64,000 bases of DNA, taken from positions 3,100,001-3,164,000 of the forward strand of contig JAHEWK010000002.1 in NCBI GenBank assembly GCA_020740775.1, written 5' to 3'. The stretch's first letter is position 1; every line of letters begins with the position of its first letter. This document shows, in pieces, positions 21,673-32,743 of the stretch. The position numbers were made by a program, and so were the translations under genes. Source of the stretch: Ilyonectria destructans. Lineage: Eukaryota; Ascomycota; Sordariomycetes; Hypocreales; Nectriaceae. The notes under the pieces are model-generated. The model saw nothing but the letters and a program-made list of their open reading frames with translations, was not told the DNA's origin and did not search any database.

Positions 21673-22028
21673 TCAATTTCCGAGTGATTCAGCAGCAGAC
21701 TCCACAGTAGGCTGCAGCTTCGTTGGCACGCTGGTGATGATACGATCTGCATATAGCAGATGTTAGCAAAGTTGAAGAAAAGGCGGTGGGTTATGAGCAC
21801 ACCTCTCTTCTCCATACAATGGGGCTGTTGAGGATCCCAGCCGGTTGTTTCCATAGCCTTGATAGTACGATAGCTCTGCGTACATTGCAGGGGCGGACAT
21901 ACCTTGATCAGCCTCTCCAAGACCTTCGTCTCATGTTTGGTAATTCCAAGGTGCGTACTGTCTGAGTCCAACTTGCCCGGTAATTCTAAGGTGTGTACTG
22001 TCTGAGTCCAACTTCCCCCAAGAGGCAA
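21673..22028 (-). CDS. Small hypothetical protein, three exons (5' end unresolved)
   Basis: Three exons splice in consistent phase: 21,903 to about 22,028, 21,803-21,857, and 21,673-21,746. The introns are 45 nt (GTATGT/TCAAG) and 56 nt (GTGTGC/TGCAG). The product ends THLGITKHETKVLERLIK-AMETTGWDPQQPHCMEKR-DRIITSVPTKLQ and about 13 further residues. Two well-formed introns keeping an open, protein-like frame argue for a real gene. The family is not recognised and no initiator ATG was found. A 40-bp tandem duplication lies in the first exon. Confidence 0.4.
21943..22022. repeat. 40-bp tandem duplication
   Basis: GGTAATTCCAAGGTGCGTAC followed by TGTCTGAGTCCAACTTGCCC is immediately repeated as GGTAATTCTAAGGTGTGTAC plus TGTCTGAGTCCAACTTCCCC. 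The few differences are mostly C/T. Because 40 is not a multiple of three, the copies are read in different frames. Confidence 0.8.
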
Positions 22029-22821
22029 GCGCTGGTATTCATGTCTAGCACTCGCCCTCGATGCAGGGAGTCGGTGTCAACCACGGCTGTGGGATATTCA
22101 TTGACCCACCCGCATGCTTATCCCTTGCGTCCCAGAGTGATGAGAGATCGTCCTAGTTCATTTAATAGTGCCGAGGAAGCAAGCCGCATGATGGCTGACA
22201 TCCCACCTCCGAAAGTGTGAGCCAGTATTCGTATCATCGAGGCTTGGAATGGCTTACGACTACCCAACAATACTTCATATTCCCTGGCGCCATCAGACGT
22301 ACCACATGCAGTCGACGCAGAAGAAGCATAGCGCTATCACATCCCCTTACTCTGCTTCCATCGCTGGCGGAGCTGAGTTCGCCTGAGGCAGCCTTGTCTC
22401 AGGCAAGGCAGGTCTTATTCGTGTCAGGGAAGCCCATTCTCTTGGCAAAGCGGGTCCAACAATAAGCCGAGCCTACGAGGTCCGATCAATCAAAAGCAAC
22501 GACCACAGGAGGTGGTGCATAAAGTACAGGAATCGCCCATCATTTCAGTTGCCTGGTTTACACTTGTTTTATTTTCTCAACTGTCATCCTGCGATAGTTC
22601 GTTTCCACTCTCAATGTTGCCAACCGTTGTGACAGTTCTCAAAGGTGCTCGTGGGAAATGGTGTGGCTTCGAAATATTAAAGTTGCTACATGAAAACAGA
22701 GGTGGTGGGTTAGTCGATCTACCTCATTCCTGCGTCGAAATGCGAACTCCTGCGGTAAGAAACAGAAAATACAAAAGTGTATGTATTGTATCAGTCTCAA
22801 TGCCATTCGTTAATCTAGATT
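22029..22821. other. Intergenic region, nothing recognised
   Basis: Normal base composition. Short open frames on both strands have no family features. A 5' exon for the gene beginning near 22,825 could lie here. Confidence 0.4.
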
Positions 22822-22824
22822 TAG

Positions 22825-23758
22825 CTACGTTTGGCTCCAAAATGCCCAAAGTGCTGCTCTGGAAATCTTGGCACCGTTGGTGCATTACAAGCCCATCTGG
22901 AAACGAGCGAACGATGCACTTGGTCATATAATCTCTGGTATGCAGCTGCAGCAATACTAGCAGTGTGCTCTAAGCCAGTCCCTACTTTGAACCTGTGTCG
23001 ACTTATTTTCGACCTCTTCGACATAAACGTCAAACATGAGATTCGGCTCACGCGTTCCATACGGCACAAGATGGTATGTTATCGAGATGAAGAGTAAATT
23101 TGACTTATCTGATATGTTTTAGTTCGTATACGAATACGGGGGTTGGGCTCTGAATAAGGCGCTACGTGAATGGGCACAATCGGCCATCGTGTGGCCGCCG
23201 CAAGTTCGCAGTGCCGAGTCAGCCAACCAGTTACGGATCCATCCTCTTTCGTTGTCAAGCTTTCAACTGAGCGTAACATGGCCTGGAAACAGTGTTCAGT
23301 TTACCGAAGGTGAATGCTCGAATCGCCTCACCTCCTCGCACCAGGTCCCCTTAACAAGGGCAGAGCCAACGACAGATCAAAACAAGCGTGAGGATCCAGT
23401 CAATCTTCGAGACCAGAGACGGCAGCCGACGAAGAGGAGAAGGATTCAGCGGATCGTTGGGAATACATCGGCTAAGGGGAAGGGTCATTCACCTCTCAAA
23501 GGGGCTGAAAGTAGGAACATGTTCACTGGGGCCGTTGGAAACGCAGAGCTAGGTCAACGTTCAAGGGTTCCTTTTGACCCTGTCAGGGACGTAACTGGGG
23601 TCGTTGGCGACAAAGAGCCAGGTCAACGTTCAAGGGTTATTTTTGACCCTGTCAGGGATGCAACTGGGGCCGTTGGCAACGCAGACCCAGGTCAACGTTC
23701 AAGCGATTATTGGGATCCTGTCAAGAGCGCAATTCTTCTAAACCAAACCCTCATTTAG
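22825..23758 (+). CDS. Hypothetical protein with zinc-binding-like N-terminus and three 23-residue tandem repeats
   Basis: Two exons: about 22,825-23,071 and 23,122-23,758; the roughly 50-nt intron has GTATGT/TTTTAG ends. The N-terminal part reads APKCPKCCSGNLGTVGALQ then AHLETSERC, a Cys/His pattern resembling a degenerate C2H2/C2HC finger. The second exon has FVYEYGGWALNKALREWAQ, a basic stretch (RRQPTKRRRIQRI, possible nuclear signal), then three imperfect 23-residue repeats. No ATG precedes the zinc motif in frame; an in-frame TAG at 22,822 directly abuts it and could be a splice acceptor, so an upstream exon is likely missing. Function unknown. Confidence 0.45.
23525..23731 (+). repeat. 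Three 69-bp in-frame tandem repeats
   Basis: Units 23,525-23,593, 23,594-23,662 and 23,663-23,731 encode TGAVGNAELGQRSRVPFDPV, TGVVGDKEPGQRSRVIFDPV and TGAVGNADPGQRSSDYWDPV, each followed by three more residues. The repeat is exactly 23 codons, so copy-number change would preserve frame. The third unit is the most diverged. Confidence 0.85.
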
Positions 23759-24089
23759 TTATGCTTCTAGTTATTTCTGCAGAATCAGATCTCTTATCGT
23801 CGTCGTCCCTCAGTTCAAACTCTGTATAGTCAGGTCTCCCATCATCATCATCACTCAGTTCAAACTCTGTAGAGCCAGCTCTCTTGGAAGCGTCAACCTT
23901 GAAGTTGCCAACATCGTCTCCAGCACATCGACCAAGAGAAGTAACATGAGACCCTTCATGTTGCTCACTGGAGTTCACAACACCGTGCATCCATGCAAAT
24001 TTATCGTTTCCTTCAATCGGTGATGCGGGCATCACAAAAAGGGCGCTGAGTAATTGGTCAGTGTCCGCTGTTGGGGATGTTAGTATCAT
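23751..24089 (-). CDS. Possible small acidic hypothetical protein
   Basis: The open frame ends with two similar acidic units (STEFELSDDDDGRPD and YTEFELRDDDDKRSD). It is tail-to-tail with, and slightly overlaps, the preceding gene. A repeat-bearing acidic C-terminus is plausible for a fungal protein, but no domain is recognised. The start and any upstream exon are unresolved. Confidence 0.25.
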   Translation of the reverse strand: MILTSPTADTDQLLSALFVMPASPIEGNDKFAWMHGVVNSSEQHEGSHVTSLGRCAGDDVGNFKVDASKRAGSTEFELSDDDDGRPDYTEFELRDDDDKRSDSAEITRSITK

Positions 24090-24572
24090 ACAGGAGAGTG
24101 CTGAGGGTCGACTTTCCTCGCTGGTTTTTCAAGAGGTCGTTTCATGATAACGTACTCGGAGGGGATAAAAGTTGGCCAAAGTTTTCAGTTGAGACAAAGG
24201 ACTCGGTCTCTATCTTGCTGTATGTTGGCTGATTGCGAATGCTGCATATAACCCTAGTGGGCCGGCGATATCCGCAATGGCAAAACGAGATCGCGCGTTG
24301 GATGGCAGTCTGGATTCATGAGAAAAATCAGCAATCGAGCCGGCAACCTGGCCAGCTAGTGACCGTCTCACCTCGAAGCAGCAAAGCCTAGCGTATATTT
24401 AGCATTCGGGGAAAAAACCGCTAGATTTAATTCTGAAGCAGTATCTTTAACTTTATGATAGCTTAGTGTATTTAGAATAGCTTTTTAAATTCTAAGAATA
24501 CTATATTGATTTCTATTGAGCAGCAGAATGTAAGCATATAGTAGTTTTCTACTTATTAGAGTTTACTCGCAC
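24090..24572. other. Intergenic, AT-rich from about 24,400
   Basis: No gene is seen. The segment 24,410-24,570 is TA-rich, resembling decayed repeat sequence. Confidence 0.5.
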
Positions 24573-25530
24573 TTAAATAAGAACGTTCTCAAGCCAAGTG
24601 CGAAAGTCATCCTGAATCCAAGTCGCCAGGCGGCGAATGACGGCGACGATAATGAAAAGACCGTCAAGGCTCATTGTATCTCCGATACTGATGTGTCCGA
24701 TAATGTCCTAATATCCACGGCGTAAGTAATTTGATAGGGCCAAGCCACACCACCCACTCCACAATGCAAAAAGTCGCAAGACAGGAGACTTACAATCTTA
24801 TTACCGCGGTCGCATAGGTCCAGAGGATCACCGTCTTCTGGGTGGAGGGCAATGCCGTAGTCGACCATCTTAGAGCCTGCGACGTCGTAGCACGAACCCT
24901 CTTGCATGGGGGGAATGCAGGCATGGCTGATGCGGGAGGATGTAAGGACATGACGGCGGAGGAGAGGGTGCTTGAAGGGCTTGAGGGCGGTTTTGAGGAG
25001 GGGCGAGTGCACATCAGAATTCCAAGCCGCTTCTGATGCGTTGCTCGAGCGGCAGAGCTGGGAGTCGGCTTTGATCTCCAGTAGTGTCTCGAGCTCACGC
25101 GAGGCTGTTGATGAATCGTATGGCTCGTCTTGCTCGGAAAAGTAACGTGCTTTAACGCCTGGGACAAGCCCTTGAACAGCCTTCTTAAGTCCCTTGGGTA
25201 TAAATCTTTCCCGATCGACGGCCAAGTCATAGATATCTCTGTAGAGCTGTTGGATCTCGACAGGAAGCTGCGAGTCGGGATTGTCAGCCAACTCGACGAA
25301 TTCGACCGGTTTTCGGAGCATTTGTAAGGTGAAAGTTTTCACAGGACTGGCTGAACGGCGTGTTGACTTTCTTGTTGTTGAGGATGTTTGCGACGTAGAT
25401 GATTACGATATGGAAGGAGATGATTGGACGAGAGGTTTATTGCTGTTTGGTGTCGTCTTCTTCCTGTTTAGACTCGGTTTCCCAGAGCAACAAGGGTTTC
25501 GCCACCACACGCCGCCTATCTGCCACCCAA
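24573..25530 (-). pseudogene. PD-(D/E)XK nuclease-like fungal protein, missing its catalytic half, with upstream nonsense codon
   Basis: The N-terminal half of the family is clear: LRKPVEFVELADNPDSQLP, LYRDIYDLAVDRERFIP, NASEAAWNSDVHSPLLKTAL, SSRISHACIPPM, GSKMVDYGIALHPEDGD. Exon 24,794-25,321 (from ATG) splices through a GTAAGT/TTAG intron of 86 nt to 24,573-24,707, giving 220 aa. The second exon (GHISIGDTMSLDGLFIIVAV, then IRRLATWIQDDFRTWLENVL) is unlike the family. The expected INHT and S-I-E-T-K catalytic blocks are absent. Upstream of the ATG the frame continues with typical Ser/Thr/basic linker (SSTTRKSTRRSASPVKT), broken by TAA at 25,403-25,405, best explained as CAA to TAA. It is probably a dead paralogue of the gene at the window start. 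Confidence 0.62.
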
Positions 25531-25550
25531 TCCCTCTGAATAGGGATTAG

Positions 25551-27534
25551 TGTGCTGAGGTGAGCCCTTGGTACTCAATCCGATTTACCACCAGCCGAGC
25601 AATGCAGCCTCCGCCCAAACCGGCCGGCCACCCCCAGAAACCATTGGCCAAGAAATCGCCTTGAAGAACGAAAGGCGTTTGAACGCGCTGATAGCTGAGG
25701 AGCCGCTCATCCTAGATGCACACTACTCAGACGTCTAAATACTCTTCATTGGCTGAAAAAGGTGGCGTGACCTCGGACGTGACGTGCCGCGCCTCGTGGA
25801 TCGCACCAGGCCGTGCGTGACATGAAGCCAGGGGGTCCCGCCCAGGGTTCCACTGTAAGGCTTAGGGCTTTGATGGTAAACTCAACGCCCGAAGGTAACA
25901 TCCAGAAGGATTGTCGACTCTGTAGCGCAAGACTCGACAAGTCGCGCGTCTACGATGCCATGCTGTACCTGTCCCGCCTTGCCCGTGCGTAGGTTTCTGT
26001 CCCCGAGTGAATCATGCTTCTTGCCAAGACGAGCATTTCTCGTCCATGCAACGGAGCACATGTGGCGCACTAACACGAGGGCGGACGAGTTCTAGCTAGT
26101 CTTGCAGGCAGTTTAGGGCGACGTGCATCATGGCTTAGTGGCACTGGATCTGTGCGTGTGATGTGGCGTGTGATTGTAGGGCGGATGAGAATCTGAAGTG
26201 TTGAGAAGTGAGACATCACATCCGACGCTGTAAACTCCTGGTTCACGCGACCTGTTTCGTCCGCGCTTTGTCTTAAAGGGGAAAAGAGTACAGATGAGAA
26301 CTAAAGTTGCGGGCCGCTTTGACCTCTGCGAAGATGCAGAAAGCGGAGGCTGAAGCGCGGTGGAATGAGATTTCACGCTAAAACTTATCTTTGGGAGCTA
26401 GCGGCTCAACGCCTGCGGCGTCTGGAAATACACTCACTTCAGAGTGACGGGGCCATGACGTTTTTATGCCGATGCTCTTTCTGGCTCAAATGTGTGCGCG
26501 CCTTGTTAAGTCGCTGCTTGGGATAGAGTGATCTTGATGAAATAGTGACTGGTACTTGTACATCTCTGGCTGGCATTAACATCAGCCCTGAATATGGTGC
26601 CCGGCAGTGTCCGGCCATTATCTAAACGCGACGATGCTGTCAAATGCCAGACGCCGCCCAGCCTAGCATCCATTCCAAGACTTGCAACAGTTGAACACCG
26701 GCTGAGCTAAGCTGACACCACAAACAAGTACGTACCATGGGGCTTTGAAGTGTGTGAGCAATCGTGGTTTCAAGTCCGACCACTAAACAGGACAATCCGG
26801 AGTTAGCGCTCCCATCATGTTCTCAGGCTAACCCCAAAGCAACATCCCGGATGACTAGCTGCGTGAATACCATGCCGACTCAAAGAGCGTGCAGAGGCTT
26901 CTTCACAGCCTTAACAAGCCCCCCGATAACCGGGGGTCCAATGGCTTGTGGTTGGACCAAAGAGAAGAAGTTCTCTCCGCAATTGAGAACATTCGCAGGT
27001 AGCATGTGAAAATGGTCTCCTTTTCCGCCCAGAAGGTGGCGGAACCAACATTGTCATCATGACGGCGGGGGCTTTTTACTCGCCTTTTTCGCAAAGCCTC
27101 GAGCCACAACTAGGGCCCGTGCGTCGAGGGGAGCTGGGGCTGCCTCCGAACAAACGTGACAACGTCGTGGTCAACTCCGGGGGCTAGTGGGTTGACAAGC
27201 CAGGGGAGCCATGCTTCGAAAAGGGGGAGTATCATTGGGATCGGGAGAGCCCGAGTGGTGAGGCCCCTGGTGATCAGGATCCCGACTAGGTTAGTACGAT
27301 TTGCCAAGTGCCAGGACAGGACCGGTCCCTGTTCCTCGCATGGCATTGGTGGTGTTCAAGTTCTCAGACCTCTCGGATCCCATGGCCAACAACATATATG
27401 TATGCCCTCATCTCCGTTTCCGTTTCCACTTCCAGGCCAGATAATTTGACCAAGTGCACTACGCACCTCCTCTCTTTCAGGGAAACCTCACCATCTTTTT
27501 GATTCCCGCTTCGTACATTTCTTCACCCGCAAAT
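25551..27534. other. Long intergenic region and promoter of the RGS gene; no gene recognised
   Basis: Both strands were read; short frames only, none with family features. The proximal 150 nt before 27,535 is pyrimidine-rich (CTCCGTTTCCGTTTCCACTT), as in many fungal promoters. Confidence 0.5.
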
Positions 27535-29437
27535 ATGGCCGAGTCGAGCTCGACGCCGGCCAAGGCTCAACAACCCCATGCCAACCTCGATGGCCTCGGC
27601 ATCTTTTGGATCACGTTTGCCCTCTCTTGGACCTTTATTGTCGCTGGCGGCATGATCTTCTTATGGCGTCGTCGCGACATGCCCATGTTGAGGATTCGAG
27701 GTCTACCGCTGTCATTCCTGGCTATTACGTTGCTCCATTTCTACTGGGGCGCAGTCCAGACCGGCTATGTCTGGTTCCCTCTTGCTGCACCCGAGATCGA
27801 GTTCTGGATCATGAGTGTCTACCTCCCATGTGGTATAGCTCTATTCCACGCTTCCAACAGCCGATTTCTCTATGTCGCCAAGGCCCAGAAGGAACTTTTT
27901 GCTTCAGACACTGCTTCAATTATAAGCAAGCGTGCCACGACTAAGTCCTTTTTCCGCCGATTTCGATATCTCAACTACACGCAAAAGATTCTCATCTTTG
28001 TGGGCGCGGGTATGGCTTTTCAGGTAATGCAGCTTGTAGGGTAGTATTCCCGTTTCAATTGCTAACCTAAAAACCAGCTCTTACTTACACTCTTTATGTT
28101 CCTCATTTCGCGAAAGTTCCATTCCTCCTTCGGCATCCCAGGTACTGAGGTTACGGGAACGGAAGACAATCAGAAGTTTGAAATGCGCAGAGGCTGGGAA
28201 TGGTAGTATTAACTATCTCTCCAGAATAATCTAGTACTAATATATTTTTCTAGGTGGCCATCTGTCTTTTGGCAGTTCTTCTGGGCATGGATAGTCGCTC
28301 CCTACATCCTTTGGCAGGCTCGTGGAATCAATGATACACAAGGATGGAGGACCCAAACTATTGTTTGCTGCCTTTCAAGGTCAGTGTCTCTTGATCTAAA
28401 ATGGCCGAACTCTATACTGACTACCTAAGCAGTCTTCATGCTACCCCTATGTGGCTTGTTGCTTTATATGTTCCTGCCATGTCTCCGGTTAATAACTTCT
28501 GGATTCCTCCTCAATGGTAGCTATCTTCATATCCATATGACGAGTAGAGGATATGCCGAGCTCACTCTATTCAAGGATTGCCCTCTCCATTATGATGCTC
28601 GAGAGCTTCACCATCTTCCTTCCCTGCTGGGAAGTCGCTAGATACCAGACTCTACACCAGGAGGCCCTCGAGTCAATCGCTCAATGGCAAATTAATAAGC
28701 GCGTCGGCAAGGCCTCAAGGTCGTTTACCACAGGCTCCACACCGGCAGCTGGCTCATTTCAGACTGCACAGTCAAAGAATGGCTCTACAAATAGCGGCTC
28801 CACCACAAGCGAATCCGGTGCGAGTATCCTTACCATGGAAGCTCTTGAGTACGTCCTTGACCGAAACCCTGGGCCTCTTCAGCGATTCTCTGCCCTCCGG
28901 GATTTCTCTGGAGAGAATATTGCCTTCCTGAGAGCCGTCTCTGAGTGGAAGTATTCGCTTCCTCGAGCGGTTCACGACCCAATTAATATCAAGGATGACA
29001 AGGTCCAGGAACTTGTCCGCGAACGATTCAATAGCGCTCTCCGAATCTACATTGACTTCATTAGCTCTCGGGATGCTAAATTCCAAATCAATATTTCCTC
29101 CCAAGACCTCAAGAAGCTGGAATCTATTTTTGAGTCGTCCGCCCGCATTCTCTATGGCGATAAGCCCGAGGTTGATCCCGCTACGCCCTTTGACTCCTTT
29201 CCCATGACTACCCCAGTCAGGTCGTCTGCTGCGTCATCTCACGGTTCCGAAACTGGTATCATGACTGAGTCGGCCAACGAGACGGAAGCAGTTGGAGACA
29301 AGGCCCTGTACTGGGGTGACATCCCCGACGGCTTCGATGCCACCGTTTTCCATGAGGCTGAAGCAAGCATCAAATACCTTGTCTTCACTAACACTTGGCC
29401 AAAATTTGTGAAAGATCGACAATGCCGCAATTCCTGA
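27535..29437 (+). CDS. Seven-transmembrane RGS-domain protein (regulator of G-protein signalling)
   Basis: Proposed join(27535..28023,28078..28202,28254..28379,28433..28516,28561..29437), 566 aa, phases consistent. The N-terminal half has seven hydrophobic segments, starting [18 protein letters not shown] and ending [19 protein letters not shown]. The C-terminal RGS box covers [40 protein letters not shown] and [19 protein letters not shown] domains accelerate GTP hydrolysis on G-alpha. In filamentous fungi 7TM-RGS proteins tune G-protein signalling for growth, conidiation and stress. The 44-nt last intron is unusually short and its acceptor (GCCGAG) is the weakest boundary. No damage is seen. 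Confidence 0.82.
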
Positions 29438-30259
29438 TGGATTCGGATCATAGGGGATCAAGCCCTCGATTACTCAAAAGGGGGAAAACAAGTCGGTTTC
29501 TTAAACATGGGACAGCTTTTCATAGCGAACAAAGGGAATAAATTATGTCATGATATTAACGCCTAGTCTGTTTAGTTTTATCAAGGGTTGCTTACTTCAT
29601 TATATATTACACGGCTGATGCGAAAGAAGACATCGTTGTAATACCCTCTCCTCGGTTGGTGTTCCTAAATTTCTGTGACACATGTGGGCGACCATTTTCT
29701 TCATGCACGAGGTCATTTATCTTCCCAGCAGCGGTGTAAATATCTGCTGATATCCGAGCATGACGCGTCACGTATCCCCGCACTCTTCTCTTTCTCTTGC
29801 AGGTCCGCACGCTGGGCTTTGTTTGAGTATTCTTTAGTGGATCGTGGGGGGCTGTCAAATCGACGCTTGAATGGTTAGTGTCAATCGGCCAAAGGATTTT
29901 CCAAGGCAATTTAAAGAATCTGATGGATCCGTGACGGTCAATTTCATGAGGGCAATCGTGTTCAAATTGATGATGATGATGTTGATGATTGTCTTGGCCC
30001 GGATCCGCCGGGCCGGCCAAAAGAGGGGTTTTCTGACACCCCATCTGACTAAGGTCAGGATATCAATTTATTAGAGGTTTCGTAATACAGAGTCATCTTC
30101 CAACAGAATCCGTAGATATTCACACCTGTATCCTGCTCACCGATGCTAGAAAGCACCCAGAGAAGCTGATACTCTCACCAACAAACTCTACTACTCATAC
30201 CCTCTTCGACAAACTCTACAGCCCATAAACCATTATCATCAATCTTCTCACGACTCAAA
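29438..30259. other. Intergenic region with GAT microsatellite
   Basis: No gene is recognised. A short GAT/GATGTT trinucleotide repeat lies at about 29,968-29,990. The 90 nt before 30,260 are CT-rich, a promoter-like feature. Confidence 0.5.
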
Positions 30260-31000
30260 ATGTCGTCTAATACCGCCAACTTACCTCCCTACTCGGAAAA
30301 GTACCCTTCCCAAGAAACATCGGCGCCTAGTGCCCCCTCCACCGCCAGCCGCATCGCTGGCACCGTACAAACATGCTCGATCCGGGACTGCCAAGTCGAC
30401 TACCTCACCATCGTCCGTGATTCCGCCACAAGCTACCACCTCTCTCTCACAGTCGACCCTACACCTCTATATCGCATCGAACTCGTCTCCTCGTCCACCA
30501 AAATCGGCAATATCCAAATCTTCCCCGCATCCGACAGCACACTTCCCGCCATCGCTGCCGCACGCCTATCAGCCAACCCCAAAAGCAAAAGCGAGCCTTC
30601 AGCTACAATATGCACTTCCTCTCCCACCCAGCCTGACGCGCTATGGCGTCCCGTAACTCGCACGGGCAGGTTTTCCGTCGAGGATTATCAGAGCGCGATA
30701 CCGATCATCACGGTGCCTGGTCGAGCGGCGACACCTCACCAGTTCTCGTGGCGGACAGGTAGCCTTTCAGAGCCATTTTATCAACTGTGGTGGGATGGCC
30801 CACTTGCGCTGGTGCCGGCATCAATGTTCATGCAAGATCAGAGGGGCTCGGAGTATGTGTTTGCGACGATGGCGAGGAAGACTGCTGACGGAGGGGACAA
30901 TTTGGTGCAGATTAGGAGGGGAGGGGGTATGGATTTTGAGTTGAGTGTGATTCTGGAGTTGTTTGTCATTCTGCACTTCAAGAAGGAGCAGTTGATTTAG
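30260..31000 (+). CDS. Conserved hypothetical fungal protein, 246 aa
   Basis: An intronless frame with a good start context (CTCAAAATGTC). After a Ser/Pro/Ala-rich N-terminus it has alternating short beta-like segments: CQVDYLTIVRDSATSYHLSL, LYRIELVSSSTKIGNIQIF, FSWRTGSLSEPFYQLWWDGP, VQIRRGGGMDFELSVILELF. The pattern resembles a compact beta-barrel of the tubby/LURP-like type found in many small fungal hypothetical proteins, but that is structural inference. There is no signal peptide or enzymatic motif. It appears intact. Confidence 0.65.
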   Translation: MSSNTANLPPYSEKYPSQETSAPSAPSTASRIAGTVQTCSIRDCQVDYLTIVRDSATSYHLSLTVDPTPLYRIELVSSSTKIGNIQIFPASDSTLPAIAAARLSANPKSKSEPSATICTSSPTQPDALWRPVTRTGRFSVEDYQSAIPIITVPGRAATPHQFSWRTGSLSEPFYQLWWDGPLALVPASMFMQDQRGSEYVFATMARKTADGGDNLVQIRRGGGMDFELSVILELFVILHFKKEQLI

Positions 31001-31151
31001 GTGACGACGGGAAGTAGACATGTCTATACGAGTTTCATGCTGGTTTTGTTTTTGCAAGAGGACATAGTTTGTTATGATGAAATTGAATTCTCTCTATCGA
31101 AACCATGATCCGGTGTTTTTGCCGAACACTCAAGACAAGAGCAATTTGACA

Positions 31152-32314
31152 TCACAAGACATCCAGACGAATCCCCTCATAAGGATTCTCTGCCTTCCCA
31201 TCCACTAGCTCCTTCGCATAGGCCTCAAACGACCGAGGAACAAAGTCGGGATACAGGTCACTAGCGTCAACATATCCCAAGTACTTCGCGAAATCGGGCG
31301 AGTTGTCGCCGCGCACGAACTTGCTATAGGCATACTCCAGGCCGACGACAAGCATGGTTTTGTTCATGTCCGAGAAGTCGTGTCCAAATGATGCCTTGGT
31401 GGTGTCACGGAAGGCGAGGAGCTGGTCAGATGATAACTGAATAGCAAAGGAGTCAGTATTACCCTTTCATTTGTCGATCTAGGGTCGGGAACACGAACGT
31501 ATTGTCTCTCAATCTCTTCCCGTGAAATCTCCTCCAACTTGGCAAAGACCTCTTCCTGCGATAGTAACTCTCCGTAACAAAAGACGTACTTATTCGCGGT
31601 TCGATCATCGGTTATAATCTTGGCAACATACGGACCGACATCGCGCAGGTCAGTAAGTGCAGTCTTCATGTTCGCGTTGCCCATGATGGTCACATTTGGA
31701 ACCATCAAGCTGGCGTAATCCACACGTCCAGATGGGAGTGTTGGGAAGGAGGCTTGGTACCAGTATCCGACGTCGATGAATGTGTACGGGAGTCCGATTT
31801 TGCGGATATGTTGGTAGACTTGTTCTTTCTTTATTCATGAATCGTTAGTTGGTCAAGGCAATCGAGATAGCTGATTGAAGTACACACCTCATCCCGTATC
31901 CACATGACGCCGCCGGGAGGGCAAACCGTGATGAAGGCGCAAGGCACAAACCGTTTGACGCCTGCTTTCTTTGCCGCATCGGCGAGTGGGATCTGATGGA
32001 GCTGCGCTTCTGGTGGAACGGCGCTGATGATGGTGTCTATGCCGGCCAAGATACCACCGAGCTGCGCGTCGTCGTTGATCTCGGCGACGTGAATCTTGAC
32101 ACCACGGTCTCTGAGCTTCAATGCAGATGGCTTGCTGTTTGATGCGGGACGGATTAGGGCTTCGACTTCCTAGGGATAGTGTCAATGCAGTGTACACTGG
32201 GACTGGGTAATGGGTATTGCTTCGTACCGTCTCGCCAGCTTTGAGGAGTGCGTCGACGATAGTACCGCCGGTACGCCCTGTTGCGCCCACGATTAAAACT
32301 CTTGGTTTCGTCAT
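31152..32314 (-). CDS. NmrA-like / isoflavone-reductase-type NAD(P)-binding protein
   Basis: Proposed complement(join(31152..31436,31499..31828,31888..32169,32228..32314)), 327 aa, all phases consistent and close to the usual 300-330. The start TKPRVLIVGATGRTGGTIV contains the dinucleotide-binding G-x-x-G-x-x-G. Further landmarks are EVEALIRPAS, GIDTIISAVPPEAQLHQIPL, KAGVKRFVPCAF, and ALTDLRDVGPYVAKIITDDR. Family members are either NAD(P)H-dependent reductases of aromatic compounds or, like NmrA, redox sensors that bind transcription factors. The K in the usual reductase K-x-x-x region was not confirmed. It is divergent from a transcription-factor gene 430 bp away. Confidence 0.84.
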
Positions 32315-32743
32315 TTTTGTAGATGGCGTAGTAATATTATGGGATTGAAGACAGACTTGACTGTAGCTGGCGAGTTGTACTTTGGACAATTCATGTACTC
32401 ATATATATATTCTGGCAGCGACAATCCAGGCGCGACACAATTCTCCGAAGAAAGAATCAGCTCCACTCAGAAGAGCAAAAATGCTCCTGAATTTGTAGCC
32501 CCCTTGGCGTTGTTGCAAAGTATTTGATTCGTCCAGTTTACGTCGCCGGCACGCGCGACACGGAATTCCGTGCTCACGCCTACACTAACCCCGCCAAGGT
32601 TTGTAATCATCTCCAGGCTCGGGGCATTTAATGGTCGCATAAATTTTGAAGAGCACGGACTTCCGATTATATCTGAATTTGAACCGTCCATGTGATTAAT
32701 TAGTTCAGCAAAGAGGGAGTATTGTAACAAACGCTAAGACACT
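32315..32743. promoter_or_regulatory. Divergent promoter between the NmrA-like and transcription-factor genes
   Basis: 429 bp separate the two start codons. A TATATATATA-like stretch lies at about 32,400-32,411 near the reductase side. Shared head-to-head promoters often mark a local regulator and its target; no specific operator was identified. Confidence 0.45.

Noticed and set aside
20828..21676. 282-residue reverse-strand ORF
   Set aside because: Its centre is a translated T/C microsatellite (lysine runs); the rest has no domain and no conserved start.
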